A stretch of 64,000 nt of DNA, taken from contig CAZAXY010000005.1 in assembly GCA_964489125.1 (NCBI GenBank), positions 6,220-70,219 on the forward strand, read 5' to 3'. Positions 16,205-25,024 of the stretch are shown here, in pieces (position 1 is the first letter of the stretch; every line of letters starts with the position of its first letter). Origin of the DNA: GYS-P2D sp964489125. Its GTDB lineage: Bacteria; Bacteroidota; Bacteroidia; Chitinophagales; Saprospiraceae. The notes below the pieces were generated by a model. That model worked only from the letters and a program-made list of their open reading frames with translations. It did no database searches and was not told where the DNA came from. The translations under genes were made by a program, and so were the position numbers.

Positions 16205-17520
16205 GAAATTAATTCAGGTATTCTATCGGCATAAAACAGGGGAATATTGAGAAGATCTCCAGTTAAATTCAAATTGAGATTCGATATTCTCACTCTAAGT
16301 GGAGGTGCGAACTTTTGCTGATAGACGCTTAAACTTTTAGCTTTGGTTTGCTCTCCTGACTTCACTTCAATTGGGATACAATCGCTTATATGTTCTATGA
16401 CAAAATCTATTTCTGCTTTGCCATCAGAGGTCCAGTAATATGGATTTTGATGAATTGTTGTCTTCAGACACTGGCTGACATAGTTCTCTGCGATTGAACC
16501 TTTGAATTCTTTGAAGAATTGGTGCCCGTCAATAAAGGCACGAGGATCCAAGCCTGCCAACCTCACTAATAAACTAGTATCAAATACATAGAGCTTATAG
16601 GTAGTCAAATCTTCGTATGCTTTCAATGGTATGTGTGCTGTAGTGATGCCAGAAACCTTATATAATAAACCAGCTTGTATCAACCATTGGATTGCCTCTT
16701 CATACTCCCTTGCCCGAGCACCAGTCTTGATTAGTTTATAGATGAATTTTTTATTATCTCTAGCTAATTGTGAGGGAATAGAATTCCAGACCTGTTGGAT
16801 CTTTGTCGAGGTTGTCTTTTCGGCATGCTTAACAAAATCTAATTGATAGGCCTTTAAAATTTGATCTTGTAATTGATGTGCATCTCCAACATTTCTGTTC
16901 ACTAAATATGCTGAGGCAACTTCTGGCATACCGCCAAATAGGATATACTCTTTATGTATTGTTTGTAGTGGTTCAAAAAATGCCTGAGGCAAGGCTTCTA
17001 CTCCATCTTGTTCTAAAAAATGCAGATAAGAACTATATAATTTGCTGTCAGCTGATTCTAGGTACTCCTCAAATGCTAACGGATACATCTCTAAAAACTC
17101 CACCTTCCCCACAGGAAATGATCGGCTATTACCAATACTAAGACCTAATAGAGAACCCGCTCCAATAATATGAACACCGGGTTTCTGTTCACAAAAGTAT
17201 TTTAGTGAAATCAAGGCATCTTTACATTCTTGTATTTCATCAAAAATTATCAGCGTTTTATGCTCTTTGATTGAGCGTCCATGAAGCAAACTTATTTTTT
17301 CAAGAATCTTATTGGGATCCTTATCTCCTATAAAAAAGGAGTGAATATTCTGCAGCTGCTCAAAGTTGAGATAAATGAAATCTTCATATTCTTCTTGACC
17401 AAATGACTTCAGGATAGTCGTCTTGCCAATCTGTCGTGCGCCCATAAGTAATAGGGGCTTTCTATGGATCTTTGACTTCCATGACTTAAGAGAATCATAT
17501 ATTTTTCTATTGAACTTCAT
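16192..17520 (-). CDS. AAA-family ATPase with DUF4143 C-terminal domain
   Basis: A 442-residue cytoplasmic protein. The Walker A motif GARQIGKTT is at about residues 27-35 and the Walker B LIIFDE at about 90. The C-terminal DUF4143 region (about 210-400) ends in a PD-(D/E)XK-like signature, AEIDFVIE followed by PIEVKSG (about 372-390). This family is widespread, often in several copies per genome in Bacteroidota, and has no settled function. The gene is flanked by two related hairpin repeats, and its promoter region holds a 32-bp tandem repeat. Intact and full length. It sits in the accessory patch next to the decayed GHKL ATPase. Confidence 0.88.
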   Translation of the reverse strand: MKFNRKIYDSLKSWKSKIHRKPLLLMGARQIGKTTILKSFGQEEYEDFIYLNFEQLQNIHSFFIGDKDPNKILEKISLLHGRSIKEHKTLIIFDEIQECKDALISLKYFCEQKPGVHIIGAGSLLGLSIGNSRSFPVGKVEFLEMYPLAFEEYLESADSKLYSSYLHFLEQDGVEALPQAFFEPLQTIHKEYILFGGMPEVASAYLVNRNVGDAHQLQDQILKAYQLDFVKHAEKTTSTKIQQVWNSIPSQLARDNKKFIYKLIKTGARAREYEEAIQWLIQAGLLYKVSGITTAHIPLKAYEDLTTYKLYVFDTSLLVRLAGLDPRAFIDGHQFFKEFKGSIAENYVSQCLKTTIHQNPYYWTSDGKAEIDFVIEHISDCIPIEVKSGEQTKAKSLSVYQQKFAPPLRVRISNLNLNLTGDLLNIPLFYADRIPELISKVI

Positions 17521-17550
17521 TGTGTCGGCACACCTAAGATATCAACATTT

Positions 17551-17632
17551 GTTCCAATTATGTGATTTAATCCACATTATTCGTTCCAATAGTGTGATTT
17601 AATTCACATTATTCGTTCCAATAGTGTGATTT
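17551..17632. repeat. 32-bp tandem repeat array upstream of the DUF4143 gene
   Basis: Two full 32-bp units (17551-17582 and 17583-17614) and an 18-nt partial unit (17615-17632) begin with GTTCCAAT and contain the near-palindrome TGTGATTTAATTCACA. Units differ at only a few bases. The period is about three helical turns, so a protein dimer bound to each unit would sit on one face of the DNA. It lies 30-112 bp upstream of the DUF4143 start, a fit for an operator. The rest of the 308-bp gap 17521-17828 holds the promoter at 17707-17739, hairpin copy 2, and no gene. Confidence 0.75.
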
Positions 17633-17706
17633 GTCGGTTTGATGATAACATCCCATGACGAGCAAAAGCAAAGTTTCTGTCGTCAGACTGATAAGTTGGC
17701 ACAATG

Positions 17707-17739
17707 TTGTTAACATATTACAATTTATTATTATATTTG
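17707..17739 (+). promoter_or_regulatory. Bacteroidota-type promoter for the T9SS cargo gene
   Basis: TTG at 17707-17709 and TATATTTG at 17732-17739 (exact match to TAnnTTTG) are separated by 22 nt. The start codon is about 90 nt downstream, so the 5' leader would contain hairpin repeat copy 2. Confidence 0.55.
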
Positions 17740-17782
17740 TGCTTGTGTTCCCACAGACTTCCCAAAAATAGCAGTAAAGCAA

Positions 17783-17815
17783 AGGCACTTAATCGTGCCT
17801 GATTAGATGACTTTA
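17783..17815. repeat. Hairpin repeat, copy 2 (with conserved 14-bp tail)
   Basis: The stem AGGCAC (17783-17788) pairs with GTGCCT (17795-17800) around TTAATC, followed after one base by ATTAGATGACTTTA (17802-17815). Against copy 1 the tail differs at one base, while the stem differs at three positions on each arm that stay complementary. It lies in the 5' leader of the T9SS cargo gene, 14 bp before its ATG. Confidence 0.6.
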
Positions 17816-17828
17816 TAAGGCTATTAAG

Positions 17829-20600
17829 ATGAAAACGATTTTACCAGTATGGTTACTACTATACTTGTCATGCCTGACTAATATAAATGGTCAAACGGCC
17901 TGTGATTCTACCCTAGCAGGGCTCACCGTCAATTTGAGTTTAGGATCTAGTTGTCAGTTGACTATTGACACTGCCTCAGCTCGGAATCTAATTACTGGTG
18001 CGCTACCAGATCTCACCTACAACCCAATTGTAGTTACTGAATCAGGCGATACAGTTTTTAATAACACCTTGCTCCCTGAGCACATAGGTCAAACTCTTAA
18101 CATAACAATTACTGGCTCTGGATGTCCTATTAATACCAGTGGAGGAATCGGCGCCTGGGCAATGATCAATCTTGAAGACAAAATAGCACCAGAGATTACC
18201 TGTACTGATACGACGCTATCATGCATAGATTTCTTTTTCTTCAGAGAAACTGGTGGCAAGGTCCACGAGTGCGATCTCGACACGGTACAAACCGTACTGT
18301 TAGACTTTGAATCCGCTTGTGGCACTCCAGATGAAGACGATATTGCGACCATCGCTAATCGCATATTTAGAGCGTCAGATAATAGTGGAAATAGCGATAC
18401 CTGCACGCAACAGATCAGAGTTAGAAGACTTGAGGAAGATGATATTACATTTCCCCCTAGTGATTTGTCATTTTCATGTGATCTCCTCGGCAATTTGACT
18501 AATCCAGATGGTAGTCTAATCGCTCCCGACTTAGACCTAGTGGGTACTGATCCCAATGATCTCGCTCTCACATCTCTATATCAATTTGGTGTACCTACAG
18601 GCAACGGTGCTTCATTCTTTGGAAACAACTTCAGAGAGTGTAGAGTACGTGCGAGATTTCAAGATCTACCCCCAGACACAATCAATAACAATACTGTCAG
18701 ATACAACAGATTCTGGACAGTTACTGAGTGGTCTTGCGACAACGAAGAAGTGGAATACACAAGTGTGCAGACAATTATATTCAATCAAGATGGCAGTGCT
18801 GATTTCTCATTTGCTCAGGACACTTTGATTTTTGATTTGGATCCTGATAATTGTTCCATAGTTGTCCCAATAACCCAATTAGGAATCATTAGCATGGGTG
18901 ATGGGTGCTTCGCTGATCCAACGCTCAACTTTGAAATCTTGGCACCATTCACGACCAATAGTCCAAGCAATGACACGACACTATTTATAGGTGTAGCGGA
19001 TACTTCCACAGTTACCATACGATCATACGATACCAATGGATCATCTGAGACGAGATCACTAACTGTCATTACAAGAGACAATACAAGGCCAGTAGCAATA
19101 TGCTACGGTGCTCTCGATGTATCGCTGACTAATGTAAGTGAAGTAAGCATACCTATATCGAGCTTTAACGTAGGATCATTTGATGCGTGCGATGGCAACG
19201 TCAGCTTTGCGGCACGCAAAATGACCGTAGACACTTTCAGTACGGATAAGATCACTTTTGATTGTTCTGATGGAACAGAGGCCATGGTTCAGTTCAGAGT
19301 CACTGATGACAATGGATTGAATAGTCTATGTATGACCGTAGTAACAATAGATACTATAGGATCGGCTTGTAATGTTATCCCGATGACAAGCACAAGTAAT
19401 GTGACAAGTATAAGTGGCTTTGTAAGACATTTAGATCGTCAACCTCTTGATCGCACTGAAGTTATCATCGAAAACCTCACTGGGCTCACCACTACGACCA
19501 ATAAGGAGGGTTTCTTCGAACTTGATAGCATACCAATCGGCACGGATGTGAATATTACGCCTGTCCTAAATGACAACCCTCTGCTGGGCATTACCACGCT
19601 TGATATCATCTTGCTTCAGCAACACCTATTAGGATTAGATGAACTTGATAATCCATATCAAATTATCGCAGGAGATGTAAATGTGAATGGTTCACTCGAC
19701 GCAGCTGACTTAATTGAAATTCGGAGATTAATATTGGGCAGCACTTCCGAATTTAGATCCGCCAATAGCTATTCATTTATTCCAGAGACGCTCAGTTTTA
19801 TCAACCCATTTGATCCATTCGAAAATGGTCAAATCTTAGGATTGTCAACAACTCTAAACAATAATGACGATGCAATCAACTTCAGTGCCGTCAAGATGGG
19901 TGATGTAAATCAGAGCTACCTTGAAGCTGATCAGCGCAGTAGCCAGACAATCACTGTGGAGTATGAAGTTGTAGAGATGGGTAGGTACATAGAGTTAAAT
20001 ATTAAAGCCAAGCAAGATATAGACATACTCGGACTTCAAACCACTCTACAGTTTAACCCGGAACTACTCCAACTCATGAAAATTGGATCTAACAACATCG
20101 GATTGAAATCAGACCACTACAATGATAGCCATACTGATGAGGGCATCATCCCAATAAGCTGGAATGAGCTATTACCACGGGCGGTAAAGGAAGGAGAGGT
20201 TATATTCAGAGCAACATTTGAGCGGATGTATGATGACGAAGTAATATTTGCTTTCAACTCATCTCATATGGCATCTGAGTTGTATCAAGAGCATGATCGA
20301 TATCAACTTCGTTTAGAAAAAGGAGCAGAAGCTATCGGAGAAAATTTTACGGTATTTCAGAATGCTCCTAACCCTTGGGCATCCAGTACTGCTATCGAGT
20401 TTAATATCCCAACGAATGGAGAAGTAGAGCTCAACATATATGACACTGCAATGAATAAGTTGGTAAACAAGACAGCATATTTTGATGCAGGCAAGAACAG
20501 TTTCTCAGTAGACTACAGTGATCTCGGGTCTACCGGAATTTATATCTATGAGATCGTCCACGGAGACCAGCTCAGAGTCTCCAAAATGACTAAGTTATAA
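17829..20600 (+). CDS. Large T9SS-secreted modular protein with dockerin and cohesin-like domains
   Basis: A 923-residue exported protein with a signal peptide (cleavage near NING-Q, about residue 21). Residues 25-510 form Cys-containing beta-rich modules resembling HYR/Ig-like repeats (for example DKIAPEITCTDTTLSC). A carboxypeptidase-regulatory-like beta-sandwich (ISGFVRHLDRQPL) lies at about 528-585. A type I dockerin-like pair of calcium loops (DVNVNGSLDAADLIEIRRLI) lies at about 590-640, and a cohesin-like sandwich at about 707-830. The last 80 residues are a type A T9SS sorting domain (NAPNPWASSTAIEFNIP). It is therefore exported to the cell surface or outside, probably for adhesion or assembly. 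No enzymatic domain is seen. Confidence 0.85.
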   Translation: MKTILPVWLLLYLSCLTNINGQTACDSTLAGLTVNLSLGSSCQLTIDTASARNLITGALPDLTYNPIVVTESGDTVFNNTLLPEHIGQTLNITITGSGCPINTSGGIGAWAMINLEDKIAPEITCTDTTLSCIDFFFFRETGGKVHECDLDTVQTVLLDFESACGTPDEDDIATIANRIFRASDNSGNSDTCTQQIRVRRLEEDDITFPPSDLSFSCDLLGNLTNPDGSLIAPDLDLVGTDPNDLALTSLYQFGVPTGNGASFFGNNFRECRVRARFQDLPPDTINNNTVRYNRFWTVTEWSCDNEEVEYTSVQTIIFNQDGSADFSFAQDTLIFDLDPDNCSIVVPITQLGIISMGDGCFADPTLNFEILAPFTTNSPSNDTTLFIGVADTSTVTIRSYDTNGSSETRSLTVITRDNTRPVAICYGALDVSLTNVSEVSIPISSFNVGSFDACDGNVSFAARKMTVDTFSTDKITFDCSDGTEAMVQFRVTDDNGLNSLCMTVVTIDTIGSACNVIPMTSTSNVTSISGFVRHLDRQPLDRTEVIIENLTGLTTTTNKEGFFELDSIPIGTDVNITPVLNDNPLLGITTLDIILLQQHLLGLDELDNPYQIIAGDVNVNGSLDAADLIEIRRLILGSTSEFRSANSYSFIPETLSFINPFDPFENGQILGLSTTLNNNDDAINFSAVKMGDVNQSYLEADQRSSQTITVEYEVVEMGRYIELNIKAKQDIDILGLQTTLQFNPELLQLMKIGSNNIGLKSDHYNDSHTDEGIIPISWNELLPRAVKEGEVIFRATFERMYDDEVIFAFNSSHMASELYQEHDRYQLRLEKGAEAIGENFTVFQNAPNPWASSTAIEFNIPTNGEVELNIYDTAMNKLVNKTAYFDAGKNSFSVDYSDLGSTGIYIYEIVHGDQLRVSKMTKL

Positions 20601-20624
20601 ACCCATCTATATATTCGATAAAAA

Positions 20625-20656
20625 GCCTGATCCGCATCTGCGGATTAGGCTTTTTT
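20625..20656. terminator. Bidirectional terminator between convergent genes
   Basis: A 12-bp stem, GCCTGATCCGCA (20625-20636) with TGCGGATTAGGC (20639-20650), has one G-T pair and a 2-nt loop. It is followed by TTTTTT on the plus strand and preceded by a run of A (T on the minus strand). It serves the T9SS cargo gene and the convergent lipoprotein gene. Confidence 0.9.
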
Positions 20657-20660
20657 GTTT

Positions 20661-21179
20661 TTACAGTAATAATGGACTAAAAAGTTCATCCAGATATGCT
20701 TCACGTGTTGTATTGTTATAGAGATCTCTACATCCTCTCAAAGTCCCACTTCTCATAATACTCCCCCAGATGCCCGCATCAGTGCACTGATCATTGTGAT
20801 CTCTGAACAAATAACAATGACCTAACTCGTGAAATACAACAAACTCCCTAATCAAATCCGAAGTCTGATCCCAAAAAATTTCATCAATAACAATTTCCTT
20901 AGGACTTAAGCGATGAGTCCCATAAGTGCAGGTGCCCGCTATATTCTCTTCACTAATTTCTTCAATGGTTGCGGTTATTCTCGATATGCTCAAGTCAATA
21001 TCTAACCCTCTTTGTATTGCGGCAGCCTCAAAATTGATAAAATGAGGAATCAACAATGGATCTATACCAGGCCAATTTCGACCGATCGCAGCCTCTGTTT
21101 CATCAGGGGTTAATAAGAATGAATCATCTTGACAAGCAATAATTAAAATAAGGGCATAAATAATCAATAGGTAGCGCAT
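20661..21179 (-). CDS. Putative zinc metalloprotease lipoprotein
   Basis: A 172-residue lipoprotein with a short signal and lipobox LIIAC (Cys at about 16). A zinc-binding HELGH motif sits at about 118-122 within VVFHELGHCYLFRDH. The next His lies seven residues after the second His, close to but not the same as metzincin spacing. Two Cys pairs could form disulfides in the mature part. It probably faces the periplasm or the outer-membrane surface. The protease call rests on the HExxH motif alone. It is convergent with the T9SS cargo gene, with which it shares a terminator. Confidence 0.65.
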   Translation of the reverse strand: MRYLLIIYALILIIACQDDSFLLTPDETEAAIGRNWPGIDPLLIPHFINFEAAAIQRGLDIDLSISRITATIEEISEENIAGTCTYGTHRLSPKEIVIDEIFWDQTSDLIREFVVFHELGHCYLFRDHNDQCTDAGIWGSIMRSGTLRGCRDLYNNTTREAYLDELFSPLLL

Positions 21180-21277
21180 AAATAAAAAGATTTCACATGA
21201 GCATATCGTAGTAGTGCGCTATAGGATAGGATTAGATCAGAAGAACAGTTCTGATCATCTCGCTATTATTGACCTTC

Positions 21278-22603
21278 CTAAAGTTTAGAAATATTTAACG
21301 GCAAGTTATCCTTAGGGGTTTTTAGTGGGACATCTTGAACTGGGGCTTCATAGTCAGAGCTACAGCTGAGTCTATAACCCTGCAGTAATTGAATCATCAC
21401 CAACTTAATCTGCATCTCAGCGAATGAATAGCCGATGCAGTGATGAGGCCCGGCACCAAATGGAGCATAGGCATATGGGCATTTCATATGCTCTTTGCGC
21501 TGAGCACTAAATCGCTCAGGATCAAACTCATCAGGATTAGTCCAAATTCGCTCATCGTTGTGGGATAGGTGAAATGAACATGACACCAGCGTATCCTTGG
21601 GTATCATCACGCCTTCGACCTCCATTTCTTGAGAAGATTTGCGAGCGACCATTGTAAGCGGAGGATGTACTCTAAGCGTTTCCTTGAGCACGTCAGAGAG
21701 TGTGGTAAATTCTCTCAAGTCTGCTATGCTAAGACGGTCACTATCTACCCCTTTAATCTCTTCACGAACTCGGCGCTGCCAGTCAGGATACTTTGCTAAA
21801 AAGTAGCTTATCCATGTCAAGGTAATAGCCGTGGTATCATGTGAGGCCATTAATACAAATATTAGGTGATCGATGATCTCCACATCTGTAAATGATTTTC
21901 CTTCTTCATTTTTGGCTACACAAAACTTGCTAAACAGATCTTCTCCAGGATTTTGGCGGCGCTCTTGAATAATAGAAGCAAAATATTTTTTGAGAAACTT
22001 GCGACCATTGATACCCTTACGATATTTAGTGAAAGGTAGATTCACAGGTAATGCTGCCGCAGCAGCAACAATATCACTTATGGCTCGATTGATCTTAGTT
22101 AAATCTTGATCTGGACTAATCGCAAAGAATACCTGAGTGGCTAAGCTAAGTGTCAGGTTCTTATAATATGGGAACATCTCGCAGCTACCATCGGCTGGCA
22201 ACTTCATCATCTGATTTCTAATGATTTTAGGCATTAGAGACAGATAGCCCCGCATTGGTTCTTTCTTAAATGCATCGTGCATGATGCTCCGATGATACTT
22301 GTGTTCGTCTCCGTCCATCAGCATGAGGCTATTCGGGAATAGATCGCCCAAGCCTGCTTCCCAGGCTTCTTTACTCTCAAAGCTCTTTGCATCCTTGACC
22401 AGAATCTTCTTGTTAGTATCTACTCCACCTAATACAACCTGTGAGTCCATCCCGATCCTGACTTTGAAGACATCACCGTAGGTGCTCTTAAACTCAGTGA
22501 AGAACCTGGAGGCATCGCTAATAAATGACTTGAAATCATGAAAAGGATAATTTCTCTTTCTCCCGGGTATGTGCTTTAATTCCTTAGCCTTGCTGAAAGC
22601 CAT
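21278..22603 (-). CDS. Cytochrome P450
   Basis: A 441-residue soluble P450. The I-helix oxygen-activation motif is ASHDTTA (about 253-260), the K-helix ExxR is KETLRVHPP (about 315), and the heme-thiolate signature is FGAGPHHCIGYS with the Cys ligand near residue 390. Length and motifs fit an active class I or III type enzyme; the redox partner is not adjacent. It is divergently transcribed from a long-chain acyl-CoA synthetase over a 97-bp gap. The genes beyond handle acyl chains, so a lipid, fatty-acid or sterol-like substrate is a reasonable inference but unproven. Confidence 0.93.
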   Translation of the reverse strand: MAFSKAKELKHIPGRKRNYPFHDFKSFISDASRFFTEFKSTYGDVFKVRIGMDSQVVLGGVDTNKKILVKDAKSFESKEAWEAGLGDLFPNSLMLMDGDEHKYHRSIMHDAFKKEPMRGYLSLMPKIIRNQMMKLPADGSCEMFPYYKNLTLSLATQVFFAISPDQDLTKINRAISDIVAAAAALPVNLPFTKYRKGINGRKFLKKYFASIIQERRQNPGEDLFSKFCVAKNEEGKSFTDVEIIDHLIFVLMASHDTTAITLTWISYFLAKYPDWQRRVREEIKGVDSDRLSIADLREFTTLSDVLKETLRVHPPLTMVARKSSQEMEVEGVMIPKDTLVSCSFHLSHNDERIWTNPDEFDPERFSAQRKEHMKCPYAYAPFGAGPHHCIGYSFAEMQIKLVMIQLLQGYRLSCSSDYEAPVQDVPLKTPKDNLPLNISKL

Positions 22604-22660
22604 AATTTATTCTTTCATAGGTTGCATTCTATAATGTTATTAGCTGAGCCTGTTCTAATG

Positions 22661-22668
22661 CAAATTTA
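22661..22668 (-). promoter_or_regulatory. -7 box of the P450 gene
   Basis: The minus strand reads TAAATTTG, an exact TAnnTTTG match, 57 nt before the P450 ATG. It lies in the 97-bp divergent gap. No good -33 element is seen. Confidence 0.4.
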
Positions 22669-22700
22669 TATTTTTAAGAGATAAAATAATCCATTGTAAC

Positions 22701-24371
22701 ATGTCTCAGACTCATAAGGTACTTATTGATTTATTCTATGATTTAGAGAAAACCAATGCTAAGGATGTCTATCTCCGCCAACCATTTGGATCAAAATGGG
22801 AGGAATATACATATGCTGAAGTAGGACAGATGGCTCGCAAGGTTGCGGCTTATCTAAAGTCTTTAAATCTTCCTCCTCAATCCAATATAGGTCTCATCTC
22901 TAAAAACTGTCGAGAATGGATCATCACTGATTTGGCCATCATGATGTCTGGTCATGTATCGGTACCACTCTATGCGACGCTCACTGAGGACACCCTTGGC
23001 GATGTTCTTAATATCGGAGATGTCAAGATGCTATTTGTTGGTAAACTAGATAACTGGGATATGATGAAAGCTGGAGTGCCCACTGAGATGCCTGTCGTTA
23101 AGTTTCCTCAATATCCTCAACAAGCAATAATAGATCGTGGTGCTGACTGGCAACATATCCTTGATAATCACGAGCCTATCTCTGACAACCCTGTTCCAGA
23201 TCCTAGCGATCTATGGACCATAGTATTCACCTCAGGTACTACTGGCACTCCAAAAGGGGTTATGCATTCTTACCAAATTCTGACTAACGCTACCGAGTAT
23301 ACTCTGGCAAAAAATAATCTCAAAATGGAGAAAGACAACAATCGCTTTTTCTCCTATCTCCCTCTCAACCATATTGCGGAGCGTATGGCTGTGGAGGCAC
23401 AAAGTTTTTATTGGGGTGGAAGTATATCCTTCCCAGAAAGCCTAGCATCATTCGGTGATAATCTGAGAGAGACCAGGCCCACTATCTTCTTCGGGGTTCC
23501 TCGGATATATACTAAACTCCAGCTGGGCATACTCGCCAGAATGCCACAAAAGAGGCTTGATCGACTCTCTAAGATTCCTATAGTGGGAGGATTAATAAAA
23601 AATAAGATTAAAAAGGGGCTCGGTCTGGATGCCGCCCGTGTGATGCTCGTCGGTGCAGCACCTATGTCTAAGCAAGATAAGCTCTGGTGGAAAAACCTCG
23701 GCATGCCCATTAGTGAGGGATATGGTATGACGGAGAACCTAGGTGTTGCCACCTTCATGCCGGCAGATGTCGATAAGCCTGGATCTATAGGCAAGTTTTA
23801 TGATGGTACAGAAGCACGAATAGACCCAGACACTCAAGAAATTCAGACTAAGAGTCCATGGAACATGCTCGGATACTACAAGAATCCTCAAAAGACTGAG
23901 GAGGTCCTTAAAGGAGGATGGTTGCATACAGGTGATCAGGGTAGAATTGATCAAGATGGATATGTTTATCTGACAGGACGGGTAAAGGATACCTTTAAGA
24001 CAGCCAAGGGACAGTATGTTGTCCCAGCACCATTAGAATTCAAATTTGCAGACAATATGGATATCGAACAGATCTGTATCTGTGGTTTGGGGTTGCCACA
24101 ACCAATAGCACTAGTAGTACCATCAGAAATCGGCAAGGGTAAGTCCAGAGATGAATTGGGCAAATCACTGTCAAATACCTTGACGAAGGCTAATACAGAC
24201 CTACCCGGTTATAAAAAGATATCGCATGTGATGGTGGTCAACGAAGACTGGGGCGTAGAGAATAATATCCTTACTCCGACACTCAAGGTGAAACGCACTG
24301 AGGTCGATAATAAATATCTGGAAACACTTCATGAGGTCTGTAAATGTGAAGACCTCGTTTATTGGGAATAA
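22701..24371 (+). CDS. Long-chain acyl-CoA synthetase (AMP-binding, FadD15-like)
   Basis: A 556-residue adenylate-forming enzyme. The P-loop FTSGTTGTPKGVMHS is at about 176-190, the adenine motif GYGMTE at about 340, and the acyl-adenylate/hinge region LHTGDQGRID followed by GRVKDTFKTAKGQYV at about 415-440. It activates fatty acids as acyl-AMP and then acyl-CoA in the cytoplasm. Length fits the shorter FadD15-type subgroup. It is divergent from the P450 gene, and the acyl-CoA thioesterase and lipase-like hydrolase lie nearby, which together suggest a fatty-acid handling locus. Confidence 0.9.
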   Translation: MSQTHKVLIDLFYDLEKTNAKDVYLRQPFGSKWEEYTYAEVGQMARKVAAYLKSLNLPPQSNIGLISKNCREWIITDLAIMMSGHVSVPLYATLTEDTLGDVLNIGDVKMLFVGKLDNWDMMKAGVPTEMPVVKFPQYPQQAIIDRGADWQHILDNHEPISDNPVPDPSDLWTIVFTSGTTGTPKGVMHSYQILTNATEYTLAKNNLKMEKDNNRFFSYLPLNHIAERMAVEAQSFYWGGSISFPESLASFGDNLRETRPTIFFGVPRIYTKLQLGILARMPQKRLDRLSKIPIVGGLIKNKIKKGLGLDAARVMLVGAAPMSKQDKLWWKNLGMPISEGYGMTENLGVATFMPADVDKPGSIGKFYDGTEARIDPDTQEIQTKSPWNMLGYYKNPQKTEEVLKGGWLHTGDQGRIDQDGYVYLTGRVKDTFKTAKGQYVVPAPLEFKFADNMDIEQICICGLGLPQPIALVVPSEIGKGKSRDELGKSLSNTLTKANTDLPGYKKISHVMVVNEDWGVENNILTPTLKVKRTEVDNKYLETLHEVCKCEDLVYWE

Positions 24372-24425
24372 ATTTTATTACAATGCTTTAGGTTAATTAG
24401 CATATTTGCATATAAATTACGCTGT

Positions 24426-25013
24426 ATGGATAAGTCCATTTTAAACGCCTTAATTGTAGTGTTGCTGATCCTCGTCGGTATTAGCACTCGATTCTTCTTC
24501 TTAATAGATGGAGAGTCGATCCTCCCCAACTTTAGCGCTGTAGGTGCTGTTGCCATATTTGGCGCATGCTATTTTAAGGGCTTTAGTAAATGGATCATTC
24601 CATTAGTAATTCTGTGGGTCAGTGACTTAATCCTCAACAATATATTTTATGCACAGTACTATGAAGGTTTTCAGGTATTCGGTAATCTCTGGGTATATCT
24701 CTCGTTTATAGTAGCTGGGTTGTTGGCGTATAGAGTGATGAGAAAGCCAAGTTGGGGTCGTCTTGCCATGACTGGACTTGGTGCAGGCCTTCTCTTCTTC
24801 TTGATCAGCAATTTTGGAGTTTGGATGAGTGGAACGCTATACCCTAAGACACTGGCAGGGCTCTTAGCCTGTTATGAAGCGGGTATCCCATTCTTCAGGA
24901 ACACGGTCTTAGGCAATGTCTTTTACTCATTTGTATTAGTTGGCTTGTATGAGTATGTATTTGCTCCAATGCTATCGATTAAAGGGTTTAGGCTTCTATC
25001 TTCTACGGCTTAA
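24426..25013 (+). CDS. DUF6580-type integral membrane protein
   Basis: A 195-residue protein with five to six hydrophobic helices covering nearly its whole length, and the conserved-looking NFSAVGAVAIFGACYF and SNFGVWMSGTLYPKTLAGL segments that I associate with DUF6580 membrane proteins. Function is unknown; small transporter-like folds of this sort are sometimes compared to ECF S components. An imperfect -7 box (CATATTTG, 24401-24408) lies 17 nt upstream of the ATG, so it probably has its own promoter. It converges on the thioesterase gene with a gap of 11 bp. Confidence 0.75.
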   Translation: MDKSILNALIVVLLILVGISTRFFFLIDGESILPNFSAVGAVAIFGACYFKGFSKWIIPLVILWVSDLILNNIFYAQYYEGFQVFGNLWVYLSFIVAGLLAYRVMRKPSWGRLAMTGLGAGLLFFLISNFGVWMSGTLYPKTLAGLLACYEAGIPFFRNTVLGNVFYSFVLVGLYEYVFAPMLSIKGFRLLSSTA

Positions 25014-25024
25014 AAACATAGTCC

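Noticed and set aside
17551..17632. Tandem 32-bp repeats as a CRISPR array
   Set aside because: The units are directly abutting without variable spacers and no cas genes are present.
16173..17815. Bracketed DUF4143 segment as an insertion sequence
   Set aside because: No transposase gene and no clear target-site duplication; the ATPase is not a known transposition protein, so I kept it as a repeat-flanked gene only.
18089..18571. 160-codon ORF antisense to the T9SS cargo gene
   Set aside because: Shadow frame of a clearly coding region with signal peptide and sorting domain on the plus strand.
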